Assembly: GCA_016704345.1 (NCBI GenBank)
Contig: JADJAH010000016.1
Coordinates: forward strand, 186,001 to 250,000
Direction of reading: 5' to 3'
Length of the DNA stretch: 64,000 nt
Origin: Ignavibacteria bacterium
Lineage (GTDB): Bacteria; Bacteroidota; Ignavibacteria; Tepidaquicellales; Tepidaquicellaceae
The notes below the pieces were generated by a model. That model was not told the origin of the DNA and made no database searches. It saw nothing but the letters and a program-made list of their open reading frames with translations. Of the stretch, positions 34,623 through 44,025 are shown piece after piece; position 1 is the first letter of the stretch, and each line of letters starts with the position of its first letter. The position numbers were made by a program, and so were the translations under genes.

Positions 34623-34812
34623 GATGGTCGTATTGAATTGTAACCAATCAAAATTAGCCGAACTCACTTTCATGTTAAAGACAATTTTTACTGCCTTTGA
34701 CATTGCAACAAATCTACCGCGAAAGCTCTTGCTTTAAAATTTCATATCTGCGCTACTAATCTAAGTCAGATCACTAATCAGCCAATCGATATTGATCTAC
34801 CAGCCTTCAAAA

Positions 34813-34845
34813 AATTCTTAATTCTTAATTCTTAATTCCTAATTG
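34813..34845. repeat. AATTCTT heptamer tandem repeat
   Basis: Four units of 7 bp (AATTCTT three times, AATTCCT) begin 6 bp from the stop of the next gene. Read on that gene's strand the unit is AATTAAG. Confidence 0.85.
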
Positions 34846-34850
34846 AAAAA

Positions 34851-37800
34851 TCAGTGTCCTTTCATAATACTATCCTCATCCTCAACATTTGTCAGTTCTT
34901 CTTCACCTTTAGAAAATAAAAAAGTCAGATATGCATTGGCAAGTTTTTCTAACACTGAATTCTGCCTCAGCCGCTGATGAAGATTTTCGAAATCAACTCT
35001 ATCAAGATCCTGATCCTGATTGAAGCATGTAAATACAAATGATTCCTTTCCTGTTACCGGATCGACATGTCTTTGCAGGCATTGCGCACAGATCTCTTTC
35101 ATCATGCACTGCATTGGAGAGTTGATGCTTCCGATTCCGGTATGTTCTCCGAACTTATCTTTGAACACAGTGTATCTCGCGGCTTTGACGGCGTTCATCA
35201 TTCTGTCGCTTCCGATAGTAATGATTCGGCTGACCTCTTTGAAATCGCCGATTTTATTACCAAGCGTTCCTTCGGAGTATGCCTTCATTGCTTCAACTAT
35301 GTTGCCCTTGAACGAAAGGTCCTGAGCTCTGCGGGGCATTATTATCTCTCCGGTATCATTGCTCCAAATCACCTGATCGGCTCCGGCTTCAACTTCATCC
35401 ATTTTAAAAACGTCTTTGGAATCTTTATAGCCTGCAAAATATATAACTTTGTTGTTTCTTCTTCTTAATGCTTCAGCGATCGAAAAGAGAACTGCATTTC
35501 CGAGTCCCCCGCCTGCAAGCAATACAGTCTGATTCTCGGGAATATGCGTGGGCTCGCCTGTAGGTCCCATCACTACTACTTTCTCGCCTTTTTGTAAGAG
35601 CTCGGTGAGTCTTGAAGAAACTCCCATCTCAAGAACTATCAGTGACAGCAGCCCTCTTTCAGGATCGGTCCAGGCGCCTGTCATTGCCATTCCTTCCATT
35701 GTGAGTTTTGCGCCGTTGATCACAGGAGCTGTAAGTTCGTAATTCTGAAGACGATAAAATTGTCCGGGTCTGAATTTCTTCGCCGCGTAAGGGGCGTGAA
35801 CGGTGATCTCAACAATTGTTGGTGTAAGTCTTTCCACACTGTGAACTGTTGCTGTCAGAGCCTCATCTAAATGCAGTGCAAGCTCGGAGAATTTCTTCTC
35901 TCTCTCCGTAACAGAGTCCTGGTCATAGTTCTGACTTTTTATCTCATCCGAAAAAAGTCCTGCTACAATATCATAGCCATACTGCGCAGAAGCCATTGCC
36001 TTTACAACGTTGCCGGCATAATCGGGATGATTATCACCGTAATACGAAATGAACTTTCCATTCTTTTCATAAGATGTGAACAGACCGGTTTCATTCTCTT
36101 TTGCTTCAACGAGAATATGTTTGCCTTTTTCATCTTTCACTATCATGTGTTCGCGGAAGAAGTACCCTTTTGTATCAAGCAGGAAAGTTCCGGGATGTTC
36201 TCTCTCATAAACAATATTTGGAGATGTTCCTGCGGCAACAAGAACAGTCTTTGCCGGCATCGTGATCATCTCTTCAGAATCTTTGTAGCGCGTCCTTCCT
36301 GTTTCGGCATCTTTGGTAACTATCTGTTTCGCGAAGATTAATTCTTTCACGGCTCCCTTCTCATCAGGCACCGCTTCTAAAGGCGAAACGCCTTCGCAAA
36401 TGTTGATTCCCTGCTTTAATGCTTCGCGGATCTCTTCGTGATTAAGCCGGTACGCCGGAGAATCAATGAGCAGTTTTCTGTATGCCATCGTGACTCCGCC
36501 CCATCCGTTCATTAACGATACAAAATCCGGTTCTCTGTTTTCGGAATTTGCGGCATTCATCTCATCCGTTATCTCTCTTGCATGATCAAGAAATGTTTCC
36601 ATCACGGCTTTCTCCTCTTCATCAAACATTGCCCAGAATTTGTCTTCGCCAAATTCCGATACAATATCTTCATACTTCTTCAGAGCTTTGAGAACCTGCA
36701 CCGGATAGTAAGCAAGAATTTCTGTTGACGCATCGATCGCAGTAAGTCCGCCGCCAATCACAATCGCGGGAAGCCTTATCTGAAGATTAGCAAAACTATC
36801 TTCTTTCGCCGCACCTGTTAACTGCAGGGCCATCAGAAAGTCCGACGCTTTCCTGATGCCGCGAATCAGATTATTCTTCATACCGATAATTGTCGGCTTG
36901 CCGGCGCCGGTTGCCAGAGCAATGTGATCAAAGCCAAGATCCCAGGCGTCTTCTATGTCCATCGTTCCGCCGAATCTTACTCCGTCGTAAAGCCGGAAAT
37001 GTTTCCTTCGGGCGATGTTGATGTAAATGGCTGTAAGAAAATTCTTGTCCCATCTCACAGTGATTCCGTATTCGGATACTCCGCCAAATCCCTGAAGAAT
37101 TCTCTTATCGAGATCCTCTTCGATCTCTTCGTAGAAATATTTCACCGGCTCCGGATAATTCACCCAGCCATTGCTGTCTTTAGTACCGGCATATTTCTCG
37201 TGTACTTTTTCGATCTTAAGTCCGTCAATTCCTATTACTCCAAACCCTTCAGTAATGAGATGATGAGTAAGCGTATAACCTGCAGGTCCCATTCCTACAA
37301 CTAGAATATTCTTTCCGTTGTAAGGAAGCTCATGTGGAAATTTAATATTAAGAGGATTCCATCTGGTCAACAGAGAATAGATCTCATAACCGTAAGGAAG
37401 TTTGAAAGTATCTGTGAGAATGCTTGTCTCTATCTGAGGAATATTTACGGGCTCCTGATTTTGAAATATGCATGACTTCATACAGTCATTGCAGATCCGA
37501 TGTCCCGTGCCGGGAAGATTCGGATTGTCTATCACAATCAGTGCAAGTGCTGCAAGAGGAAATCCTTCGTTGCTGACAAACTGCATCTCCGAAATCTTTT
37601 CATCGAGGGGACATCCGTTCAGCGAAATACCGAGAGGATTCTTCTTAATGTTTCCCGTCTTATCCTTATATCCTTTTGTGCATGAATCCTTGTCGCGGTC
37701 GTGGCAGAACATGCAGTAGTTTGCCTGTTGTGCAATATGCCTGTCGTCCATTCGCGGATCAGTAAGTTTGAAGCCGCTCCTGTGAACAAGCTTGCCTTCC

Positions 37801-38615
37801 GGTGCATGCTTCATCCCTTCGGTTTCATCCATCTTTACGAGGTGTGAGTAGTCAAGCTTTTCGGGATCAAAGTATGAGATCCAGTTCTCCGTATTCCTGT
37901 CAAAATGTTTCTTCGCAAAGAGCCACATAAAAAGTTCATCAAGAATCTTTCTTAGTTTTGAAAGTTCACTGTGTTCAACGTTTTCCCCGTCTTCAGACAA
38001 GCCCGCAGACTTGATGAGTGCAATTGTCTTCTCCGTTATAAGCATTGACTCTTCGGGAATCGTAAATCCTTCGGGGGCAAACTTGTCTCCTTCATAAAAC
38101 CACTTCAGATGCTTCTCTACTTCAACGAGTTTAAGCATCATGGATGCTGTATATTTTTCCTCATCCTGTCTGAAGTTCTCCTCATTGAAAAATTCGCCCT
38201 TTATCATATCGGCAAAGTCATTCAGCCTCTGCCAGTTCATATTCTCAAGGTCCTGCTGTTTAAACTTCTTCAGAACTTTCTTTTGTATGATCTCTTTGTT
38301 GAAGTCGAGTATGTCCTGTTCATAATTCTTCTTATCAACAAATGTTTTCTGATAATCCTGAAGATTGAACAGCTCAACAATGAAATCAGAAAGAACGAGA
38401 GATGCATCAATAAGGACTGAAGACACATCCTGAGGTGACATGCCTTTCGCTTTTGAAGTTCTGTATTTTACAAATGCGTCAAACTTAGATTTTTCTTTTG
38501 ATTCGAAATATTTATCGAAATCTTCTGCAAGCTGTTTGAGTTTGAAACTGTCGAAAAGATCATTGAATCTATAGCCGAAAGCCGGATTCAGAAAGTCAGT
38601 ATGATTATTATTCAT
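34851..38615 (-). CDS. Large Fe-S flavoprotein: GltD-like oxidoreductase fused to a PyrK/NfnA-like reductase
   Basis: 1254 residues. Residues ~1-290 are helical. Two Cys clusters follow: YCMFCHDRDKDSC with GCPLD (~300-340) and CNDCMKSC (~378), likely 4Fe-4S sites. Residues ~430-900 are a GltD/NfnB-like flavoprotein with FAD site LVVGMGPAGYTLTHHL and NAD(P) site VIGGGLTAIDAS. Residues ~915-1210 are like PyrK/NfnA: FRPGQFYRLQNYE binds FAD, LLAGGGLGNAVLFSIAEAL binds NAD(P)H, and CMMKEICAQC with VFTCF would hold a 2Fe-2S. The order is that of the two subunits of NADH-dependent reduced ferredoxin:NADP oxidoreductase (Nfn), joined in one chain. Electron bifurcation is possible but unproved. Cytoplasmic; single-gene transcript. 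Confidence 0.8.
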   Translation of the reverse strand: MNNNHTDFLNPAFGYRFNDLFDSFKLKQLAEDFDKYFESKEKSKFDAFVKYRTSKAKGMSPQDVSSVLIDASLVLSDFIVELFNLQDYQKTFVDKKNYEQDILDFNKEIIQKKVLKKFKQQDLENMNWQRLNDFADMIKGEFFNEENFRQDEEKYTASMMLKLVEVEKHLKWFYEGDKFAPEGFTIPEESMLITEKTIALIKSAGLSEDGENVEHSELSKLRKILDELFMWLFAKKHFDRNTENWISYFDPEKLDYSHLVKMDETEGMKHAPEGKLVHRSGFKLTDPRMDDRHIAQQANYCMFCHDRDKDSCTKGYKDKTGNIKKNPLGISLNGCPLDEKISEMQFVSNEGFPLAALALIVIDNPNLPGTGHRICNDCMKSCIFQNQEPVNIPQIETSILTDTFKLPYGYEIYSLLTRWNPLNIKFPHELPYNGKNILVVGMGPAGYTLTHHLITEGFGVIGIDGLKIEKVHEKYAGTKDSNGWVNYPEPVKYFYEEIEEDLDKRILQGFGGVSEYGITVRWDKNFLTAIYINIARRKHFRLYDGVRFGGTMDIEDAWDLGFDHIALATGAGKPTIIGMKNNLIRGIRKASDFLMALQLTGAAKEDSFANLQIRLPAIVIGGGLTAIDASTEILAYYPVQVLKALKKYEDIVSEFGEDKFWAMFDEEEKAVMETFLDHAREITDEMNAANSENREPDFVSLMNGWGGVTMAYRKLLIDSPAYRLNHEEIREALKQGINICEGVSPLEAVPDEKGAVKELIFAKQIVTKDAETGRTRYKDSEEMITMPAKTVLVAAGTSPNIVYEREHPGTFLLDTKGYFFREHMIVKDEKGKHILVEAKENETGLFTSYEKNGKFISYYGDNHPDYAGNVVKAMASAQYGYDIVAGLFSDEIKSQNYDQDSVTEREKKFSELALHLDEALTATVHSVERLTPTIVEITVHAPYAAKKFRPGQFYRLQNYELTAPVINGAKLTMEGMAMTGAWTDPERGLLSLIVLEMGVSSRLTELLQKGEKVVVMGPTGEPTHIPENQTVLLAGGGLGNAVLFSIAEALRRRNNKVIYFAGYKDSKDVFKMDEVEAGADQVIWSNDTGEIIMPRRAQDLSFKGNIVEAMKAYSEGTLGNKIGDFKEVSRIITIGSDRMMNAVKAARYTVFKDKFGEHTGIGSINSPMQCMMKEICAQCLQRHVDPVTGKESFVFTCFNQDQDLDRVDFENLHQRLRQNSVLEKLANAYLTFLFSKGEEELTNVEDEDSIMKGH

Positions 38616-38884
38616 TTTAAAATATTAGTGGGGCAATTTACCTTAATTCTGATTCTATTGAAATGCACAGAATGAGTAACATGCAATTTTACACTATTAT
38701 TAATGTAAGTTGTATAAGTGAGGTTAATGTATTCATAATCTCTTCAAAACCAGATCACATGGATTGGCAGATGAATAAACCCTAAGCTTATTGAATCTGG
38801 AATTAATACGATTCCGTGTCATCAACGAATTCAAATGTATTGCTAATAATTCTCAATGTGAATAGCTTTGAGAAATTTCAATAC

Positions 38885-39346
38885 ATGAAAGATCACTTTA
38901 TAGACCTTCAACTCTATAATCAATGGGCGAATGGAGTCGTAGCCGATTCGCTTGAGAAGAATGACGTGCCTGAAAAGGCAACAGATCTTATGTCACACAT
39001 CATCAATGCAAACATACTCTGGCTTGACCGGCTCGAGGGAAGAGATTCGGGTGTGGAAGTGTGGAAGAGCTACGACAATGGTCAATTAAAGGAATTGCTG
39101 AAAAGATCTGATTATGCGTTGATGAATTTTGTAAACAACTTCGATGAGTCAAAATTCTCTGACAAGATCGATTATATGAATTCCAAAGGAGAAAAGTTTT
39201 CATCCGGTATCAGTGAAATTCTTATACATCTGAATATTCATGCAGCGTATCACAGAGGACAGATCATTTCATTAATGAAAGACAAAGTGTCTCCTCTTCC
39301 TAACACAGACTACATCCATTATGCACGTAAAATAAAATCAATATGA
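38885..39346 (+). CDS. DinB-family protein
   Basis: 153 residues from the ATG at 38885 ([20 protein letters not shown]); the frame runs back to 38816 but those residues precede the four-helix fold. DinB/YfiT-like features: the N-terminal helix with [22 protein letters not shown] with a metal-binding His, and [16 protein letters not shown] with the two conserved His. Known members are small metal-dependent enzymes or thiol transferases of mixed function. Its stop overlaps the start of the adenine deaminase gene (ATGA), so the two are probably cotranscribed. Confidence 0.85.
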   Translation: MKDHFIDLQLYNQWANGVVADSLEKNDVPEKATDLMSHIINANILWLDRLEGRDSGVEVWKSYDNGQLKELLKRSDYALMNFVNNFDESKFSDKIDYMNSKGEKFSSGISEILIHLNIHAAYHRGQIISLMKDKVSPLPNTDYIHYARKIKSI

Positions 39347-40965
39347 AGATAAAAGGAAATCTGGTTGATGTTCACAAGCGCGAGATCTATCCGGCGGAGA
39401 TTACAATAGAGAACGGGAAAATTTCGCGGATAGATAAGTCGGATGAATCTTTTGACAACTATATAATGCCGGGTTTCATTGACTCGCACGTACACGTCGA
39501 AAGTTCTATGCTGATCCCGTCAGAGTTTGCGCGCATTGCTGCCACTCACGGAACCGTTGCTACGATTTCCGATCCGCATGAAATAGGAAACGTTCTCGGA
39601 ATTGAAGGCATTCGCTACATGATCAACAACGGTAAGAAGACGCCGTTCAAGTTTTTCTTTGGTGCATCTTCGTGCGTACCGGCAACAACTTTCGAAACTG
39701 CCGGCGCAGTCATTGATTCAAAAGGAATCCGTGAACTGTTTGAGAAAGACGGACTCATCTATCTCAGTGAAATGATGAACTACCCGGGTGTACTTTTTAA
39801 TGATCCGGAAGTATTGGAAAAGATCAGGATCGCACATGAACTCGGCAAGCCGGTTGACGGCCATGCTCCGGGTCTTCGGGGTGAAGAAGCAAAGAAATAT
39901 ATAGATGCCGGCATCTCGACTGATCACGAATGCTTCACGCTTGATGAAGCGCTTGAGAAGATCAAATACGGAATGAAGATTTTGATCCGCGAAGGATCTG
40001 CGGCAAAGAACTATGCAGCTCTTCATCCTCTCATCGGCAAGCATCCTGAAATGGTAATGTTCTGCAGTGATGATAAACATCCGAATGATCTTGTTGCCGG
40101 GCAGATAGACAAAGTTGTTGCAAGATCAATTGAGCTCGGTTATGATCTCTATGATGTATTGCGATGCGCGAGCGTGAATCCTGTTGAGCATTACAAGTGT
40201 AATGTCGGTCTGCTTCGCGAAGGAGATGCGGCAGATTTTATTGTTGTCGCTGATCTGATTGGCTTCAAAGTGCTGAAGACATTTATAGACGGAGAGCTTG
40301 TTGCAGAGAATGGAACACCGATGATACCGAGGGTTGACGAAGTGATTGTAAACAACTTTAACCTGTCCCACAAAACTCCGGAAGATTTCCGCATCAAAGC
40401 ATCGGGCAAGAACAGCATACGAGTCATTGAGGCGCTTGACGGACAACTCATAACTAATGAGCTTAATTTTCCTGTGAAGATAATTGACGGATACATTGAG
40501 TCAGATACAGACAATGACATTTTGAAGCTTGCTGTTGTAGAGAGATATACAGGCGGAAGACCGGCAATTGGATTCATAAAAAATTTCGGACTAAAGAAAG
40601 GGGCTCTCGCTTCATGTGTTGCTCATGACTCTCACAATGTTATTGCAGTAGGAGTTACCGATGAAGATATCTGCAAAGCTGTGAATGCACTAGCTGACAA
40701 CAAGGGCGGAATCTGCGTTGTTTCAGACGGAAGAGTTGAAGTCCTTCCGTTGCCTGTTGCAGGTATAATGACTAACGAAGACGGATACCTTGTCGCGGAA
40801 AAGTACACAGCTATTGACAGGCTTGCAAAAGATCTCGGCTCAACACTCGGTGCCCCATTCATGACGCTGTCTTTTATGGCATTGCTTGTGATTCCTCAAC
40901 TAAAGCTGAGCGACAAAGGATTGTTTGACGGAAAGAAGTTTGAGTTTGTGGGTTTGGAGGTGTAG
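39343..40965 (+). CDS. ade: Adenine deaminase
   Basis: 540 residues of the amidohydrolase superfamily. [13 protein letters not shown] holds the first metal-binding His residues, [14 protein letters not shown] and [16 protein letters not shown] the middle motifs, [12 protein letters not shown] and [11 protein letters not shown] the later metal and catalytic residues, and the C-terminal domain has [14 protein letters not shown] and PLPVAGIMT. This set and length match bacterial adenine deaminase, which makes hypoxanthine and ammonia. Overlaps dinB-like by 4 nt. The xanthine dehydrogenase block ~7 kb away would use its product, but they are not one operon. Confidence 0.93.
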   Translation: MKIKGNLVDVHKREIYPAEITIENGKISRIDKSDESFDNYIMPGFIDSHVHVESSMLIPSEFARIAATHGTVATISDPHEIGNVLGIEGIRYMINNGKKTPFKFFFGASSCVPATTFETAGAVIDSKGIRELFEKDGLIYLSEMMNYPGVLFNDPEVLEKIRIAHELGKPVDGHAPGLRGEEAKKYIDAGISTDHECFTLDEALEKIKYGMKILIREGSAAKNYAALHPLIGKHPEMVMFCSDDKHPNDLVAGQIDKVVARSIELGYDLYDVLRCASVNPVEHYKCNVGLLREGDAADFIVVADLIGFKVLKTFIDGELVAENGTPMIPRVDEVIVNNFNLSHKTPEDFRIKASGKNSIRVIEALDGQLITNELNFPVKIIDGYIESDTDNDILKLAVVERYTGGRPAIGFIKNFGLKKGALASCVAHDSHNVIAVGVTDEDICKAVNALADNKGGICVVSDGRVEVLPLPVAGIMTNEDGYLVAEKYTAIDRLAKDLGSTLGAPFMTLSFMALLVIPQLKLSDKGLFDGKKFEFVGLEV

Positions 40966-41115
40966 ATGGGTGTTTGCCCTCCCGCATCCCTCATCTTTAT
41001 AAGTAGTTGTCTCAAGACCCGGTAACTCAAATTTTGAGTTTTTTACGCGATTCCCCTATTTCCAGGCATTTTATAGCTCTGATTACCCGGTATTTAGTGA
41101 ACAAAAGTTCAATTT

Positions 41116-41766
41116 CAACTTTTCAAGATGCGTCCGGAGTATTTCCGGAAGCAGTCTGTGTATTTCCGGAAGCAGGCTGTGTATTTCAAGATGCGGTCTG
41201 AGTATTTCCGGAAGCGGCCGGTGTATTTCGAGATGCATCCGGAGTATTTCCAGAAGCAGTCTGAGTATTTCCAGAAGCAGCCGGAGTATTTCAAGATGCG
41301 GTCTGAGTTCTCTGGAACAGCGCCGGAGTATTTCCAGAAGCAGTCTGAGTATTTCCAGATGCAGCCGGAGTATTTCCAGATGCGGTCTGAGTATTTCCGG
41401 AAGCCGCCAGTGAATTTTTGTTCAGTGACTGAGTACTTCCGGAAGCAGGCTGAGTTCTTCAGATTGCGGGCAGAGTATGAAAGTTGACAGGCAGAGTTTT
41501 TAAGTTCTTAAGCCGAGACCTTTGAGATGAAGACAGAACTCTTAAAGACAAATCCGGAGTGCTTGAAACCACAGGTACACTTCTTCCGGAGTGAGACGGG
41601 TTTCTTCGAATGATGAACTCATTACATGCAGACACAGCCTGAGTACTTCAATACGTGAGCCGGACATTTCGGATAAAGTTCAGAGATCATAAAGTTAAAG
41701 TCAGCTTTCATTAAGAGCAAAACGGAAGTCTTCAGATCTGTGTCAGGGATTTTTTGGGGGGGTTGC
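41116..41766. repeat. Array of 31 tandem 21-bp units without indels
   Basis: Exact 21-bp register over 651 bp. Consensus of the first half is GAGTATTTCC-RGAAGCAGYCT; the most similar units lie at 41137-41472. The next ~14 units are diverged yet keep the register: first codon GAG/GAA/Gnn, third codon T-rich, last codon nCn. In frame, units 2-17 read as EYF-x-(K/M)-x-(S/P/A) in an open stretch from 41128 to 41487, but the later half has in-frame stops at 41485, 41509, 41611, 41614, 41656 and 41674. No ribosome site precedes 41128. Protein coding is therefore doubtful. Confidence 0.85.
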
Positions 41767-41891
41767 CTAAAATGAATTGCTCAATGCATTGCAGCAGGCG
41801 GGGGTGAATGTTAATGGTTATTGAATTTGAAATTACTAAATTTTCAATGAGTTGATTATGAAAAAATGATTAGTTGAGTAAACAAGTTAAT

Positions 41892-42300
41892 ATGAAGAAC
41901 AGAACATCTGATGCGGACCTTTTCAAAGGTGCAAAGAGGAAGCACTTTGAATTAGCCCGGAAATTGAAAGAACCAAACAGCTGCTGAAGAGTTGCTTTGG
42001 AACGAGCTTCGAAGAAAAAAGATGGAAGGACTTAAATTTAGAAGACAACATCATATTGCCAGATTCTCAGTCGACTTTTACTGCCATGAAAAAGCATTGG
42101 TAATAGAAGTAAACGGAGAATACCACAATGACTTAGAAGCACAAATCAAAGACAAAAAGAGAACCGAGGCTTTGGAGTCTCTTGAACTAAATGTAATTAG
42201 GTTTACAAATGAAGAAGTGATTTGTGATATGGCAAAAGTATTGAAAGTAATATCTGAATATGTGAAGAGAAGCACAAATGAGAAAGATGATGGAAGTTGA
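41892..42300 (+). pseudogene. DUF559 (Vsr-like) endonuclease-domain gene, frameshifted
   Basis: The ATG at 41892 opens MKNRTSDADLFKGAKRKH and FELARKLKE, the normal DUF559 start, then runs to a stop after PNSC. Removing one C from the CC at about 41971 restores LKEQTAAEELLWNELRRKKM, the family core, which continues KFRRQHHIARFSVDFYCHE, VIEVNGEYH and RTEALESLELNVIRFTNEEV to 42300. Only the second part (from 41992) is open as it stands. DUF559 has a Vsr/PD-(D/E)xK-like fold with D and E(V)NG visible. The function is unknown; the gene is usually a single small unit. Confidence 0.8.
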
Positions 42301-42318
42301 GAATTTGTATATGCTAAC

Positions 42319-42403
42319 CTCACCCTCCCCAGCCCCGCCTGCTAGAATACATTTCAAAATTCATTGGCAAGTGGGCAGGCAGGCCTCCCCTGAAGGGGAG
42401 GGA
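42319..42403. repeat. Composite repeat: GCCTGCC element inside a CCTTCAGGGG element
   Basis: On the minus strand it reads TCCCTCCCCTTCAGGGGAGG, then a ~51-bp insert (CCTGCCTGCCCAC to CTAGCAGGCGGGG), then CTGGGGAGGGTGAG. At 24696-24733 the same outer element is uninterrupted at that junction. The insert is a diverged copy of the 31579 element. Confidence 0.8.
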
Positions 42404-42494
42404 GTTATCACATTATTAAAAGTATCGTATAGAAACCGATCATTCGAATGCTAACAGATTTAAAATATATTTTTCAGCTGGGAGGGGGTGAATA

Positions 42495-42707
42495 ATGACA
42501 AAAATAATTGTGCAAATTTGCGGACAGTACATTCCGCCGGAGTCCCGAAAAGCACTGAGACTCCAGCGGTGGCGAGGAAGTTCAACTATTTTTGTCCGCG
42601 CAGTGTCTTCCGGCGATATTACAGTAGACGCTGCGAGAGAGTTGAAAGAGTTGTTGCACTTCAATTACCTTTCACATTTTTTTTATCAATATAGAAGGAT
42701 AACTTAA
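42495..42707 (+). CDS. Small hypothetical protein
   Basis: 70 residues (KIIVQICGQYIPPESRKALR and SSGDITVDAARELKELLHF). The ATG follows GGGAGGGGGTGAATA, a good ribosome site. A minus-strand frame covers the same DNA, so the choice of strand rests mainly on that site. No family is recognised. Confidence 0.4.
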   Translation: MTKIIVQICGQYIPPESRKALRLQRWRGSSTIFVRAVSSGDITVDAARELKELLHFNYLSHFFYQYRRIT

Positions 42708-42755
42708 TCATGATTTCTTCTTTAGAAACTCTGCCTTAACTAAAATCAAAACTCC

Positions 42756-43823
42756 ATGTCCCAGATTAATAAGTCAGTTTCAGCAAATTCAATTTATGAC
42801 ACATCAATCCGACTGATTCTGATATTAGCAATCATTGTCTGGTGCCTGATGATCATGTTTCCGTTTGTCAACATAATATTATGGAGCTTTATACTGGCAA
42901 TTGCATTGCATTCTCTTCACAGCAGACTTGCAAAGAGATTAGGTGAGAGACCCAAGCTGGCCTCTTTTATAATAGTTCTTTCCCTGCTGCTTGTATTTAT
43001 CATTCCCACCTGGTTGTTGGTTTCTTCTCTGATAGAGGAAATTAGAGAACTCAAAGTAAGCTATGACAGCGGTACACTCAGATTTCCGCCTCCCGATGAA
43101 AGAGTTAAATCATTACCTGTCATCGGAGAACAAGTATTTAATACATGGCAATCTGCCTCGGTTAATCTGGAAAATACGATCCTCAAACATAAAGATCAGC
43201 TCATAGAAATTGGCAAGAAATTAGCAGATGGAATTGTAAGTGCAGCGGGAGGTGTGGTTCAGATCGTCGTGTCTCTATTAATTGCCGGAGTACTTTTGGC
43301 TATTGGAGGAGTTAGTGAAGCGGTAAGAAAATTTCTCAGAAAGTTGGCGGGAGACAGCGGCGACGATTTTGGAGATATTACAGTGCAGACAATTCGCAGT
43401 GTGGCCAACGGCGTTATCGGAGAAGCTTTCATCATTGCTCTGATGAACGGAATATTATTTTTACTCGCGGGGGTTCCATATGCCGGATTGTGGGCTTTGA
43501 TTGTCTTTGTTTTAGCTGTGCTTCAGATGCCTGTGTTTTTTGTAACGGTGCCTGTAATGATTTACTTTTTTGCAGAGAAGGAAACAGTGAGTGCAATATT
43601 ATGGACAATATCACTGTTGCTGGTCAGCTTTTCAGACAACATTCTCACACCGCTTATGCTGGGAAAGAATGCACCGGTACCAATGATAGTTATTTTCATG
43701 GGCGTTATTGGCGGCGTGATGTTGTCGGGATTCGTTGGTCTTTTTACCGGAGCTATCGTAATGTCGCTCGGTTACAAGATGCTAACTGGATGGGTGAATT
43801 CGAATGATTCGGAGACTCAGTAA
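42756..43823 (+). CDS. AI-2E (PerM/TqsA) family transporter
   Basis: 355 residues with about eight hydrophobic segments arranged as in AI-2E transporters: two pairs at the N-terminus (IRLILILAIIVWCLMIMFPF, ILWSFILAIALHSL), a soluble stretch from ~95 to 160, then a C-terminal membrane block (SLLIAGVLLAIGGVS, LMNGILFLLAGVPYAGLWAL, GVIGGVMLSGFVGLFTG). Known members include exporters of autoinducer-2 and Na+/H+ antiporters; the substrate here is unknown. Probably monocistronic. Confidence 0.88.
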   Translation: MSQINKSVSANSIYDTSIRLILILAIIVWCLMIMFPFVNIILWSFILAIALHSLHSRLAKRLGERPKLASFIIVLSLLLVFIIPTWLLVSSLIEEIRELKVSYDSGTLRFPPPDERVKSLPVIGEQVFNTWQSASVNLENTILKHKDQLIEIGKKLADGIVSAAGGVVQIVVSLLIAGVLLAIGGVSEAVRKFLRKLAGDSGDDFGDITVQTIRSVANGVIGEAFIIALMNGILFLLAGVPYAGLWALIVFVLAVLQMPVFFVTVPVMIYFFAEKETVSAILWTISLLLVSFSDNILTPLMLGKNAPVPMIVIFMGVIGGVMLSGFVGLFTGAIVMSLGYKMLTGWVNSNDSETQ

Positions 43824-44025
43824 GTATATTTTCATTCGTTTCCGAATGCTGCCCGCAGGTTTGAATCTTCGGGCACAAAATGTTATTTTGAAGAGGCCCG
43901 TATTCTGTTGTCGAACAAATGAAATTGCTTACGACTAATAATTTATTCCCTAACTATTTTTAACCGGCGTGAAAACACTCATGGCAAAAAGTAATTTTTT
44001 TTGCAACTGTAAATCATACCAAAAT

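Noticed and set aside
35871..36341. 156-residue plus-strand frame
   Set aside because: Antisense shadow of the Nfn-like flavoprotein gene.
41128..41487. 119-residue protein with EYF heptad repeats
   Set aside because: The 21-bp register continues unchanged far beyond its stop with further in-frame stops, and there is no ribosome site; treated as a DNA repeat.
42440..42664. 74-residue minus-strand frame opposite the small hypothetical gene
   Set aside because: No ribosome site or family; the plus-strand frame has a good site.
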